Positions 1 through 7,863 of a DNA stretch of 64,000 nucleotides are shown piece by piece. How positions within the stretch are numbered: the first letter of the stretch is position 1; each line of letters starts with the position of its first letter. The stretch is from positions 1 to 64,000 of the forward strand of contig NZ_JAKRGF010000005.1 of NCBI RefSeq assembly GCF_022347685.1, written 5' to 3'. The stretch comes from Thalassobius sp. Cn5-15 (GTDB lineage: Bacteria > Pseudomonadota > Alphaproteobacteria > Rhodobacterales > Rhodobacteraceae). The notes beneath the pieces were generated by a model. The model did no database searches, was not told the DNA's origin, and saw only the letters and a list, made by a program, of their open reading frames with translations. The position numbers were made by a program, and so were the translations under genes.

Positions 1-55
1 CTGCCTGGCGCAGGATCGCCATGATTTGTGCGTCGCTGAATCTTGCGTTCTTCAT
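1..55 (-). CDS. IS3-family transposase OrfA, N-terminal fragment
   Basis: Reading the minus strand from the ATG at 55 gives MKNARFSDAQIMAILRQA, the usual opening of IS3-family OrfA (IS407/IS2-type HTH proteins). OrfA binds the element ends and, with OrfB by programmed frameshift, forms the transposase. A GAGGAG-type ribosome site lies just upstream. Only 18 codons are inside the window, so whether the element is intact cannot be judged. Confidence 0.75.
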   Translation of the reverse strand, partial: MKNARFSDAQIMAILRQA

Positions 56-132
56 CCGAATTCTCCTCGGTCATTCCTGCCGGAAAAATTCTACTTTTGA
101 ACACCACGATTTTGCGGGAGGATTACCGTACA
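1..132 (-). mobile_element. Left end of an IS3-family insertion sequence (cut by window edge)
   Basis: The element begins on the minus strand with TGTACGGTAATC at 132 and runs off the window at 1. The TG start and a short leader of about 75 bases before a small HTH-type first ORF match IS3-family left ends. The other terminus and the target duplication lie outside, so the boundary at 132 is inferred from the TGT start and the ORF position only. Confidence 0.6.
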
Positions 133-185
133 ACTGGCGCCTCTACATACGTGTAAATCTGCTGGTTTTGCGCCGCTGAGCCTTA

Positions 186-201
186 ACATGCACTTGCATG
201 T
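186..201. promoter_or_regulatory. Perfect 16-base palindrome upstream of the TonB receptor
   Basis: ACATGCA, two bases, then TGCATGT: both 7-base arms are perfect, about 90 bases before the receptor start and between it and the IS end. The position suits an operator. It does not resemble a Fur box, and the binding protein is unknown. Confidence 0.35.
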
Positions 202-292
202 CGAGGGCGTTTTCGTTTAGGACACGCACAGACACCCTCGCCAGCCCCGAGTCAGGGCAAGCCCGGACCAACTCTGATTCTTGGGGAACCAA

Positions 293-2341
293 ATGACCTA
301 TCCGACCGTGTTTTCGCGGTCCCGTCTGCTCTGCGGGACTGCTCTCGTGATGTTGTCGGCTCTGCCTGCTTTTGCGCAAGACGCCGTCACTGACGAAGAT
401 CTGACTGTTTACTCCCTCGACCCGATCGACATGCGTGCGCTTGACCCGCTGGGCGAAGCGGCGGACCGTGCCACGTCGGCTTATGTCAGCGCTGCAGAGA
501 TTGAGCGGGCTGCAATGGGCGATCTGAAGGACTTGTTTGCTGGTATCGCCTCTGTTTCTGTTGGCGGCGCTATTCCGGTGGCGCAGAAGCTTTTTGTGAA
601 CGGTGTGGATATGCTAAACCTTGCCATTCAGGTTGATGGCGTGTCGCAGAACAACCGTACTTTCCACCACGCCAGTGCCAACGCCTTCGACCCCGGTTTG
701 ATGAAAGCTGTGCGGGTCGATCCGGGCGTCGCCCCAGCGGATGCCGGTCCTGCAGCGATTGCGGGCCGTGTGGTTCTGGAAACCGTTGATGCGGCGGACA
801 TTCTGGACGAGGGTGCGACATTCGGCGGTCAGACAAGGTTGAGCTACGCTAATAACGGCAGCACTAAAGCGGGGTCACTGACATTGGCCGGACGCAGCAA
901 CGGGTTTGAGGTGCTGGGCTACGTAAAACGTGTTACCGGCGATGAATACGACGATGGCAACGGCGATGAGGTGTCAGGCACCGCACCCGATATTAACGTC
1001 AAACTTCTTAAACTGGCCTATGAGTCAGATCAGGGTCACCGCGTGGAGCTGTCGAGCCAGCAGATGGTTGATGATGGTTTGCGCAATCTCCGCGCAAACT
1101 TTGGCCCGTCGGCAAATAACCCGGTTGCGCGCCGTTACGACACGACGCGGACTGTGCATTCGCTGCGCTATGAAAATGACAATGGCGAAGGTTTCTGGAA
1201 CCCCAGCGCCACTGTTGGTTTTTCCGAAAACGAAGTGGACACGCTGCTACTGCTGGCTGGGTCGCCCTATGATGGGTTGCGCTTCATCGGTACCACGCGA
1301 TCCTATAATGCGACGCTGCAGAACAAATTCTATCTGTCGCAGAACAACACCATTACCGCCGGTGTCGACTATCTGGACCAACGCAGCAGCGCCGAGAGCA
1401 ATAGCCAACCAGGCAACACTCCCTTTGAAAAGAGTAAGACCTTCGGTGTGTTCGCACAGGCCCGACTGGAGCCGACTAAACGGCTGAACGTTTCTGCGGG
1501 GGTGCGCTATGACTGGAACGATTTCACCGGCAATGATGCAGCCCAGACAGGCAATATCTTCGAAGACAAAGAACAGGGTGCCAGTGCCAACCTTTCTGTT
1601 GCGTTTGGTGTCACAGATGCTCTGAGCCTGCGAGCGGGTTACTCCAACGTTTTCGGCGGCTATCAGGTCGAAGACAACTTCCTGTTTGACAGTTTCTTCC
1701 TCTACAATGGTTTAGAAACGCGCCGTGGTCAGAACATCGTTGTCGGTGCCGATTGGACCTCTGGTGGCTGGACACTTGGGGCAGAGGTATTCCGCACCAA
1801 ATTGGATAATGTACGCGAAACCGGCCGTCCGGTGCGTGGGGTTCGTACTGTAGATGCCTACGACTTTGAGGCGCGCGGCGTCAACCTTGGCGCCAGCTAT
1901 GATTGGGGCAGCGGCTTTGCACGATTGACGTATTCCAACAGCGAAAACAAGGTGAACGGTGAAAACGCTTCCAGCTATCAGGTGCTCGATTCTGGCGCAC
2001 CGCTGGGGCAGGTTCTGGCGCTGCAGCTGCAGCAAGAATTGCCACAATGGAACATGGTCGTCGGTGGTGGCGTAGATGTGGCACTGGACTACGATCACGA
2101 CCCGGTCGGCGATCCCTATGCGGTGGAAGAATTTGCCAGCTATGAGGTGGTCAATGTGTTCGCCGAATATCAGCCGCCGTCGGTGGACAATCTGGTGATC
2201 CGTGCGCAGGTCACCAACCTGTTTGATCGCGTTTATGCAGATCGGGCGACATATGGCGGTGATTATACCGAGGGCGCGACTTTCGCCACGCTGAAAGAGC
2301 CGGGCCGCACCTTCTCGCTGGTCCTGAGCTCTAAGTTTTAA
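293..2341 (+). CDS. TonB-dependent outer-membrane receptor (probable siderophore receptor)
   Basis: A 682-residue outer-membrane receptor that would import a ferric-siderophore-type ligand using TonB energy. The N-terminus MTYPTVF... carries a signal peptide ending at about AFAQ (residue 29). A plug domain follows (about 60-160, with a VDGVSQNNR stretch and a VRVDPG motif), then a beta-barrel rich in alternating aromatic residues and ending in Phe (LSSKF), as outer-membrane barrels do. I chose the ATG at 293 over an upstream in-frame TTG because the signal sequence starts there. The neighbours are two iron-siderophore ABC systems and a DUF2218 gene, which supports iron uptake. The ligand cannot be read from sequence. 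A degraded relative lies at 7397-7770. Confidence 0.9.
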   Translation: MTYPTVFSRSRLLCGTALVMLSALPAFAQDAVTDEDLTVYSLDPIDMRALDPLGEAADRATSAYVSAAEIERAAMGDLKDLFAGIASVSVGGAIPVAQKLFVNGVDMLNLAIQVDGVSQNNRTFHHASANAFDPGLMKAVRVDPGVAPADAGPAAIAGRVVLETVDAADILDEGATFGGQTRLSYANNGSTKAGSLTLAGRSNGFEVLGYVKRVTGDEYDDGNGDEVSGTAPDINVKLLKLAYESDQGHRVELSSQQMVDDGLRNLRANFGPSANNPVARRYDTTRTVHSLRYENDNGEGFWNPSATVGFSENEVDTLLLLAGSPYDGLRFIGTTRSYNATLQNKFYLSQNNTITAGVDYLDQRSSAESNSQPGNTPFEKSKTFGVFAQARLEPTKRLNVSAGVRYDWNDFTGNDAAQTGNIFEDKEQGASANLSVAFGVTDALSLRAGYSNVFGGYQVEDNFLFDSFFLYNGLETRRGQNIVVGADWTSGGWTLGAEVFRTKLDNVRETGRPVRGVRTVDAYDFEARGVNLGASYDWGSGFARLTYSNSENKVNGENASSYQVLDSGAPLGQVLALQLQQELPQWNMVVGGGVDVALDYDHDPVGDPYAVEEFASYEVVNVFAEYQPPSVDNLVIRAQVTNLFDRVYADRATYGGDYTEGATFATLKEPGRTFSLVLSSKF

Positions 2342-2410
2342 GCGATTTGGCAGCCCCGCCGGACCCGCAGGAGCGTGGTAACGGCGGGGGATTGGAAGAT
2401 GGTCAAAAGG

Positions 2411-2441
2411 AAAACAGCGCGGGAGCCACCCGTGCTGTTTT
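2411..2441. terminator. Bidirectional rho-independent terminator
   Basis: A 13-bp stem (AAAACAGCGCGGG paired with CCCGTGCTGTTTT, one G-T wobble) with a 5-base loop. It has A and T runs on both sides, between the receptor (+) and the convergent MarR gene (-). Confidence 0.8.
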
Positions 2442-2465
2442 ATGCCAGATATTCCGTAATATACC

Positions 2466-2945
2466 TCAGCGGTTGAGTTTCAGCAGTAGCCACGACAGTG
2501 CGTAGGCTTCATCCGTGCTCATAAAGGGGGCCAGTTCCTGCTGCATCGCCTCTGCATAAATCGGCCAGATTTTTTCGTGCAATCCAGTGCCTTCCCTGGT
2601 CAGGAACAGGATCTGCTTGCGACGGCCATCGGTGATGAACTCGCGCCGTACAAACCCTTCTTTTTCCAGCCGGGCCACGTGGCGAGACAAGGCATATTGC
2701 GGGATCGAGAGTTTCTCTTCCAATGCGGCCATTGGTTGGCCTTCGGGGCCGGATCGGTCCACCTCTAGCAGGATTTCGAACCAGATTGGATCGTTGACCC
2801 CGTGTTTTTTCAACGTCTTCGTAAGCCGCGGCAACAGCCTGCGGTGGGCGCGCATGATGCCGAACCAAGCACGGTTGAAGGCAATGTTGTGATCGTCATC
2901 GTCAAAAAACGTTAGAATGTCTGCAATGGGATCTGAAGCCGTCAT
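2466..2945 (-). CDS. MarR-family winged-helix transcriptional regulator
   Basis: A 159-residue protein with the MarR fold. A helical N-terminus precedes a winged helix at roughly residues 60-125, with a recognition-helix segment SIPQYALSRHVARLEKEG and a wing containing DGRRKQ. I chose the ATG at 2945 because AGGACACC precedes it; an in-frame ATG at 2990 would add 15 residues. It is divergent from the DUF2218 gene and convergent with the TonB receptor. A role in controlling the iron genes is inferred from position only; the ligand is unknown. Confidence 0.85.
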   Translation of the reverse strand: MTASDPIADILTFFDDDDHNIAFNRAWFGIMRAHRRLLPRLTKTLKKHGVNDPIWFEILLEVDRSGPEGQPMAALEEKLSIPQYALSRHVARLEKEGFVRREFITDGRRKQILFLTREGTGLHEKIWPIYAEAMQQELAPFMSTDEAYALSWLLLKLNR

Positions 2946-3001
2946 GGGGGTGTCCTGTGGTCGGTCAGGGGATGTTTGTTGCAATTGCATGTGAGCTATA
3001 T

Positions 3002-3017
3002 TATCATTTTATATCAT
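3002..3017. promoter_or_regulatory. Direct repeat TATCAT, one helical turn apart, in the MarR/DUF2218 divergent promoter
   Basis: Two TATCAT copies start at 3002 and 3012, inside a markedly AT-rich stretch (about 2997-3036) between the divergent marR-type gene and the DUF2218 gene. The exact 10-base phase puts both on one DNA face, as expected for an operator. No regulator is assigned. Confidence 0.4.
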
Positions 3018-3088
3018 ATATATAAGATCTAAAATCGTCATGTGCTGCAATGCTTTGTGGTGAGGCGTGTTACTGCAGGAGGTTTGCT

Positions 3089-3382
3089 GTGAAAACGAAT
3101 GCTGAATTCCGTTCGCCCTGGGCGGTGAAGTATTTTGAAACGATGGTCAAACACTTCTCGCAAAAGATCGAAGTACAGAAAACGGATGCAGGGGCGCATC
3201 TGCTTTTTGTGTGCGGTACAGCGGATCTGACCCTCTCGGAGAACCGGATTGTGATCGACATCACCGCCCCGCATACGGCGGCGTTGGAGATGACCTGTGA
3301 TGTGGTGGAACGGCACCTGCTGCGCTTTGCCTTCCGTGAAGCGCCGGAACCACTGGCCTGGACCACCGTGTCAGAGGTTTAG
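3089..3382 (+). CDS. DUF2218 domain protein
   Basis: A 97-residue soluble protein matching the DUF2218 family, which is often found near siderophore or iron-uptake genes; its biochemical role is not known to me. The start is GTG at 3089 with an AGGAGG site 6 bases upstream, preferred over an in-frame ATG at 3050 that lacks such a site. The VKYFETMVKHFSQKI-type opening and a central DITAP strand fit the family. It is divergent from the MarR regulator and convergent with the siderophore ATPase 20 bases away. Its stop codon lies inside a tandem 12-base duplication. Confidence 0.8.
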   Translation: MKTNAEFRSPWAVKYFETMVKHFSQKIEVQKTDAGAHLLFVCGTADLTLSENRIVIDITAPHTAALEMTCDVVERHLLRFAFREAPEPLAWTTVSEV

Positions 3383-3394
3383 TCAGAGGTTTAG
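3371..3394 (+). repeat. Tandem 12-base duplication across a stop codon
   Basis: TCAGAGGTTTAG occurs twice back to back (3371-3382 and 3383-3394). The first copy supplies the TAG stop of the DUF2218 gene. It looks like a recent slippage duplication. Confidence 0.9.
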
Positions 3395-3401
3395 CGCAGG
3401 A

Positions 3402-4160
3402 TCAGCGGTGATAAAGGGCGAACCGGCGATCGTTGAGTGACGTTACTTCAATCTCTGTCTGGTAGAGATCGCTGAGTGCGATGCTGGTTGCCACCTCAGT
3501 GGTAGGGCCACTGAACACCACCTGACCTGCGCGCATTGCCACCACATGGTCGGCCCATGCGAGGGTAAAGTTCAGGTCATGCAGTACGACAACCACGCTT
3601 TTTCCGCCATGATCGACCATCTGACGCAGATGCGCCATCAGGCTGCGGGCATGTTTCAGGTCCAGATTGTTTAGTGGTTCATCGAGGAGAAGCCAGTCGG
3701 TGTCCTGCGTGTAAGCCATTGCCAGAAAAGCCCGCTGACGCTGGCCGCCAGACAGTTCATCCAGAAACCGATGGTGCAGGGCGGTTAGATCAAATCGCTT
3801 CAGCGCATCGGAGATGGCGGCGTTATCTGCGGCTGAGAGCCGGCCCTGGCTGTGTGGCCAGCGGCCAAAGCCAACCAGATCCGCAACCCGGATCCGACTG
3901 CCCACATGAAGCTGCTGCGCGACAATGGCCATGCGCTTGGCCAGAACTTGTGGATCAATTTGCGTCAGGTTTTCGCCGCCAATGCGCACTTCCCCGACCG
4001 AAGGCGTCAATTGCCGTGCAATGGCCCCCAGCAGAGTGGACTTTCCTGCTCCGTTCGGTCCGATCAGCGCAGTGATCTGATTGCGCGGCAGCTGGGTTGT
4101 GATGTCATTCAGGATTTGGTGATCTGCAATGACATAAGACAGGTGAGAGACGTCGATCAT
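3402..4160 (-). CDS. Iron-siderophore ABC transporter ATP-binding protein
   Basis: A 252-residue cytoplasmic ATPase that powers ferric-siderophore import through the two permeases encoded just upstream. Walker A GPNGAGKST is at about 34-42, the signature LSGGQ at 136-140, and Walker B LLLDEP at 157-162, followed by the D-loop NNLD; a switch histidine is in VVLHDLN. The length is typical of FecE/CeuD-type ATPases. It overlaps the permease gene by ATGA. The four minus-strand genes 3402-7048 are one operon ending here. Gene order and homology fit the catecholate siderophore (CeuBCDE/FatBCDE/YclNOPQ) group; the actual siderophore is unknown. Confidence 0.9.
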   Translation of the reverse strand: MIDVSHLSYVIADHQILNDITTQLPRNQITALIGPNGAGKSTLLGAIARQLTPSVGEVRIGGENLTQIDPQVLAKRMAIVAQQLHVGSRIRVADLVGFGRWPHSQGRLSAADNAAISDALKRFDLTALHHRFLDELSGGQRQRAFLAMAYTQDTDWLLLDEPLNNLDLKHARSLMAHLRQMVDHGGKSVVVVLHDLNFTLAWADHVVAMRAGQVVFSGPTTEVATSIALSDLYQTEIEVTSLNDRRFALYHR

Positions 4161-5158
4161 TTGATTTTTCCTCGTGCCAGCAGGGTCAGAAACAACAGGC
4201 CGCCACAGAACTCGATCACCACCGCAAGGGAGGATTGCAGGTTCAGGATGCGCTCGAACAGGGTTTGGCCGGTGACAAGGATCAGGCAGGCAATCAGCGC
4301 CGCGGCGGGGAGCAAAAGACCGTGGCGGTGGCTGCGCATCAGGCTGTGGGTCAACGCAGAAACCAGAAGCCCCAGAAAAGCCAGTGGTCCCACCAATGCG
4401 GTAGAAACCGAGACCAGCACAGCAATCGCCGCGAGTACTTGCAGTTGCAGTCGATCATAGCGCAGGCCCAGCGACTGGGCGCTGTTGCGCCCCAGTGCCA
4501 GTACATCCAGCCTGCGGTGGCTGCCAGCCAACCAGATGAACAGCGCGCCCATCAGCGTGGCGGCAATGGTCAGCGCGTCGCGGTCGATGCCGCCGAATTG
4601 GGCGAACATATCGGCCTGCAGCATGGCAAATTCAGATGGATCCAGCAGCCGTTGCAGAAAACCGGTTATGGTGCGGAACAACAGGCCAAAGATCACCCCG
4701 ACCAGCACCAACAGTTGGATGTCGTGGCGGGCGCGGCGCAGCACCGCGGCAAAAATCGCCATTGTGGCGCCGATCATCATAGCCGTGTCGCCGAGAAAGA
4801 CTGTGGTGTTGTCCCAAAATTGCAGCGACAGCGCTGTGCTGAAGAAAACGAGGACCGTTTTCATCAGCAGGAACAGCGCATCAAACCCCATGATCGCAGG
4901 TGTCAGGATCCGGTTGTTTGTGAGCGTCTGAAACAAAACGGTCGCCACCCCGACAGAGGCTCCGACACAAAGAAGGCCGCCCAGTTTCACCAGCCGCAGT
5001 TGCAGGATATAGCTGGACTGCCAGCCACCGCCCCAGAACAGGAACACGCCACAAGCCACCACCAGCGCCAGTGCTAACGCCCACAGGTGGCGATTCGTTA
5101 ATGGGTGCGGGCTGTTGCCGCGATAGGCCGGGGGGGCGGGTAAGCTGATGTCATGCAT
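4157..5158 (-). CDS. Iron-siderophore ABC transporter permease (FecCD family), second subunit
   Basis: A 333-residue inner-membrane permease of the FecCD family with about nine hydrophobic helices. It pairs with the permease encoded upstream to form the translocation pore. I chose the ATG at 5158 (MHDISLP) because it overlaps the upstream gene's stop by 8 bases; a longer in-frame reading to 5236 has a non-membrane, cysteine-rich leader typical of out-of-frame DNA. The coupling-helix region with ALGRNSAQSLGL at about 230 is the segment that contacts the ATPase. The ATGA overlap with the ATPase gene indicates translational coupling. Confidence 0.88.
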   Translation of the reverse strand: MHDISLPAPPAYRGNSPHPLTNRHLWALALALVVACGVFLFWGGGWQSSYILQLRLVKLGGLLCVGASVGVATVLFQTLTNNRILTPAIMGFDALFLLMKTVLVFFSTALSLQFWDNTTVFLGDTAMMIGATMAIFAAVLRRARHDIQLLVLVGVIFGLLFRTITGFLQRLLDPSEFAMLQADMFAQFGGIDRDALTIAATLMGALFIWLAGSHRRLDVLALGRNSAQSLGLRYDRLQLQVLAAIAVLVSVSTALVGPLAFLGLLVSALTHSLMRSHRHGLLLPAAALIACLILVTGQTLFERILNLQSSLAVVIEFCGGLLFLTLLARGKIK

Positions 5159-6110
5159 GGGATCGCCGCCCGAGCAACAGCGACAAGAAAACCACTGCGC
5201 CGACGATGCCAAAGATGGTGCCAGCGGGGATCTCATAGGGAGAGCGCAGGACCCGCCCCAGCATGTCGCAGACTAGCACCAGCCCACCGCCAATGCCTGC
5301 GACCACGGGCAGGCTTTGTCGTAGGTTATCCCCCATCAGCCGTGACACCACATTTGGCACCACCAGTCCGACAAAGGGCAGGGCTCCAACGGTCACAATC
5401 ACCAGCGCTGACACCATAGAAACTGTCGCTACCCCCAGTGCCACGATCTGACCGTAACGCAGGCCTAGGCTGATCGCCAGTCCCTGACCAAGGCCCGCAA
5501 TGGTGAACTGGTCAGCGGCGAAATAGACCAGAACAGACAGCGCGCCTGCCAGCCACAGCAGCTCATACCTGCCAGCCAGCACGCCGGAGAACTCGCCACT
5601 CATCCAGACGCCGATGAACTGGATCAAGTCAAATTGATAGGCAAAGAAGGTCGCGATCGACATCAGCACCCCGGCATAGATCAACCCGACCAGCGGGATC
5701 AGCAGCGGCTGTTGCGGCGGCAGGCGGCGCGACAAATGTAGAAAACCCAGCGTGCCCGCCAATGCCGACAGGGCCGCGATGGTCATCTGCAGGACAATCG
5801 GCCAGTCCGGTGCCAGAAGGGTCACAGCCAGCAACCCCAGCATCGCCGCCTCATTGGTGCCAGTTGTGCCGGGTTCCACAAAGCGATTGCGCACAAGTAG
5901 CTGCATGATCACACCCGCCACCGCCATGCTGGCCCCCGTTAGCAGGGTCGCCAATGTGCGCGGCAGGCGGCTGATCAACAGCAGCTGCAGCTTTTGAGGG
6001 TCATTTAGCAGGCCCGACAGAGTCAGAGCTTGCGCCCCAAGAAACAGACTGCCGACCGAGAGGGTCAGCAGTCCGCTAAAGGTTAGCATGTAATAGTGGC
6101 GTGGCTGCAT
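5151..6110 (-). CDS. Iron-siderophore ABC transporter permease (FecCD family), first subunit
   Basis: A 319-residue inner-membrane permease. It opens with MQPRHYYMLTFSGLL and has repeated hydrophobic helices throughout, a PRTLATLLTGASMAVAG segment typical of the FecCD family, and GLGQGLAISLGLR as the ATPase-coupling segment. It partners with the downstream permease. It lies 26 bases after the binding-protein gene, in the same minus-strand operon. There is no sign of damage. Confidence 0.9.
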   Translation of the reverse strand: MQPRHYYMLTFSGLLTLSVGSLFLGAQALTLSGLLNDPQKLQLLLISRLPRTLATLLTGASMAVAGVIMQLLVRNRFVEPGTTGTNEAAMLGLLAVTLLAPDWPIVLQMTIAALSALAGTLGFLHLSRRLPPQQPLLIPLVGLIYAGVLMSIATFFAYQFDLIQFIGVWMSGEFSGVLAGRYELLWLAGALSVLVYFAADQFTIAGLGQGLAISLGLRYGQIVALGVATVSMVSALVIVTVGALPFVGLVVPNVVSRLMGDNLRQSLPVVAGIGGGLVLVCDMLGRVLRSPYEIPAGTIFGIVGAVVFLSLLLGRRSHA

Positions 6111-6136
6111 GGAGGTGGCTGTGTTGCGTGTTGCAA

Positions 6137-7048
6137 TCAGCGATCGCCGTTGAAGCCATGGGTGATGTCATCCAGCGTGCGCATCACCGACTGATACCCG
6201 CCACCGGCGATATAGATATCGGCAGCGTTCAGATAGATCACCTGACCTTTTTGCCACGCGGTGGTTTTGGCAACCAAAGCATTGTCCAATGTCGTCTTTG
6301 CGGCATCGTTTTTCTGGCCAATCGCTGCGGCGCGATCAACGACCAGCATCCAGTCGGGGTTCGCTTCAGCGATAAATTCGAAGGACACTGCTTCGCCATG
6401 GGTCTGGGCGTCCACGCCTTCGACCGTTTCGGGCAGGTTGAGCGCTTCATGTACCCAACCAAAGCGTGATCCTTTGCCGTAGACTGAAACTTTGGGGCCA
6501 TTGGTCAGCACGATCAACGCAGTGCCCTTGTCCGCAACCGCTTCCTGTGCGGCGCTGAGTGCGGCGTTAAATTTCGCTTCGAGTGCGGCGGCTTCAGCCT
6601 CTTTGCCCATCAGGGCGCCGTAACCGCGCAAACGGTCCAGCGCGATGTCCATATGGCCTTCTCCCCAGATGGTCATGTCGATTGTCGGGGCAATCTCTGC
6701 CAGCGCTTCATACTGCTTGGAGGAACGGCCACCGGCAACGATCAGATCGGGTGCCATCATTGCGATCGCTTCAAAATCCGGTTCAAACAGGCTGCCTGCC
6801 GGTTTGGCGCTGGCGGCGACCTGATCTAGATAATTGACGTAGAGGTTGCCCGGCACACCAGCCAGCGGCACGTTGAGTGCGTTCAGCGTATCAACGGCGG
6901 CAATATCCAGCGCAACAATGGTTTTGGGCGCTTTCGCGACCTGCGTGTCACCGCGATAGGTCGACAGGGTCACATCATCGGCAACAGCGGCAGAGCCAAG
7001 GCTGATTGCAGCAACAGAAAGAAGGGTACGGAGGTTGGTCAAAGCCAT
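6137..7048 (-). CDS. Periplasmic siderophore-binding protein (CeuE/FatB/YclQ type)
   Basis: A 303-residue periplasmic binding protein that would hand a ferric siderophore to the permease pair. The start at 7048 (MALTNLRTLLSVAA...) gives a standard signal peptide cleaved near AVADD. In-frame upstream ATGs would add a leader incompatible with secretion, although the ribosome site at 7048 is weak. Two lobes are joined by a long helix; IVALDIAAVDTLNALNV and MMAPDLIVAGGRSS are family hallmarks of the catecholate-binding CeuE/FatB group. It is the first gene of the minus-strand operon. The adjacent AraC remnant may once have regulated it. Confidence 0.87.
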   Translation of the reverse strand: MALTNLRTLLSVAAISLGSAAVADDVTLSTYRGDTQVAKAPKTIVALDIAAVDTLNALNVPLAGVPGNLYVNYLDQVAASAKPAGSLFEPDFEAIAMMAPDLIVAGGRSSKQYEALAEIAPTIDMTIWGEGHMDIALDRLRGYGALMGKEAEAAALEAKFNAALSAAQEAVADKGTALIVLTNGPKVSVYGKGSRFGWVHEALNLPETVEGVDAQTHGEAVSFEFIAEANPDWMLVVDRAAAIGQKNDAAKTTLDNALVAKTTAWQKGQVIYLNAADIYIAGGGYQSVMRTLDDITHGFNGDR

Positions 7049-7169
7049 TAGGAACACCACGTAGAGCAAGAAGAATTGGAAAGCTGGCGGTGGCTGGCTG
7101 GAGGGTTGGCGGCAACCTAAGGCGGTTCGGGTGGGGCGTCCAGAGTAGAAATTGCGCGTCACTACTCAC

Positions 7170-7350
7170 CTAGCTGGTGCGGTATCTTCGCCGTACCTCG
7201 GACGGTGCGGCGTCAAAGGCGCGGCGGAAAGCGGCGGCGAAATTGGCGGTGGGGGCATAGCCAGCCATCTCCGCTGCGGCCTCAAGGCTGTGCAACCCCA
7301 GACCTTCCTGCAGTCTCACCGCTGTAACAAGCCCGGAAAATACATCCGAA
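7170..7350 (-). pseudogene. AraC-family regulator remnant (C-terminal HTH only)
   Basis: The minus strand reads FSGLVTAVRLQEGLGL, then a second HTH with EAAAEMAGYAP and FAAAFRRAFDAAPSEVRR, ending in TAG at 7170. This is the DNA-binding C-terminus of an AraC-family activator. Everything upstream of about 7350 is missing or out of frame, so no start or sensing domain remains. It directly abuts a receptor remnant on the other strand, as if one deletion removed both 5' ends and the promoter between them. In siderophore loci such regulators commonly sense the imported ferric siderophore. Confidence 0.8.
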
Positions 7351-7396
7351 TTCGGGAAAACAGTGCGGGGTTTGGTGCCCCTCGGCGGGAGAAGCG

Positions 7397-7770
7397 GCGG
7401 CCGACATGGCAGGGCACCGTTTGGAATTCGTCGCCTCGCGGACCGAAGATGCAGGCGTGCGTGTTTCGCAGGTCGGTATTGGTGGCATGGTGTTTATCCG
7501 CCCGACTTTGCTGGCACCGTAAGCGGCTCTAACATCCTGAGCGACGGGCTGTCGCGCCGTATCTCCTACACGTTGACCTATGCCAATACCCAGAAATTGG
7601 GGCAGTGGGATCCGGTTCTGCAACTCATTTATAATAAAAAGGAAATGGATGTGGTTAGCGCCTACGGCGTGAACAAAAATCTGAGTGCTACGGCCAAGAA
7701 TAACTTCGCTGTTGCGGGCGGTGTGCTGATTGCCTCCCTGAGCACCGAAAACGACGAAGCCTTGCAGCGT
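7397..7770 (+). pseudogene. TonB-dependent receptor remnant, frameshifted, both ends missing
   Basis: Two reading frames give barrel-like protein related to the intact receptor at 293-2341. First GHRLEFVASRTEDAGVR (from about 7406) parallels GHRVELSSQQMVDDGLR there. Then, after a frameshift near 7490, FAGTVSGSNILSDGLSRR, a WDPVLQL stretch and a KNLSATAKNNF stretch follow. The signal peptide, plug and C-terminal strand are absent, leaving about 125 codons of a protein near 680. It sits directly before an iron ABC operon, so it was probably that operon's receptor gene. Residual expression would give no functional product. Confidence 0.78.
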
Positions 7771-7863
7771 CGCGCGTGCGGCGGTTACTTGACAGTTTCT
7801 GTATACTACTGCACATAGCCCGCGATCATGCACTGCGCATGACACTCAGTTTAGGAGAGACCC

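Noticed and set aside
143-379. Minus-strand 78-codon frame upstream of the TonB receptor
   Set aside because: It overlaps the receptor's signal peptide on the other strand, has no ribosome site, and shows Arg/Ser/His-rich composition typical of a shadow frame.
7789-7817. Promoter TTGACA ... TATACT before the second iron operon
   Set aside because: The two boxes are only 7 bases apart and no good -10 lies at 16-18 bases from TTGACA, so I do not call a promoter.
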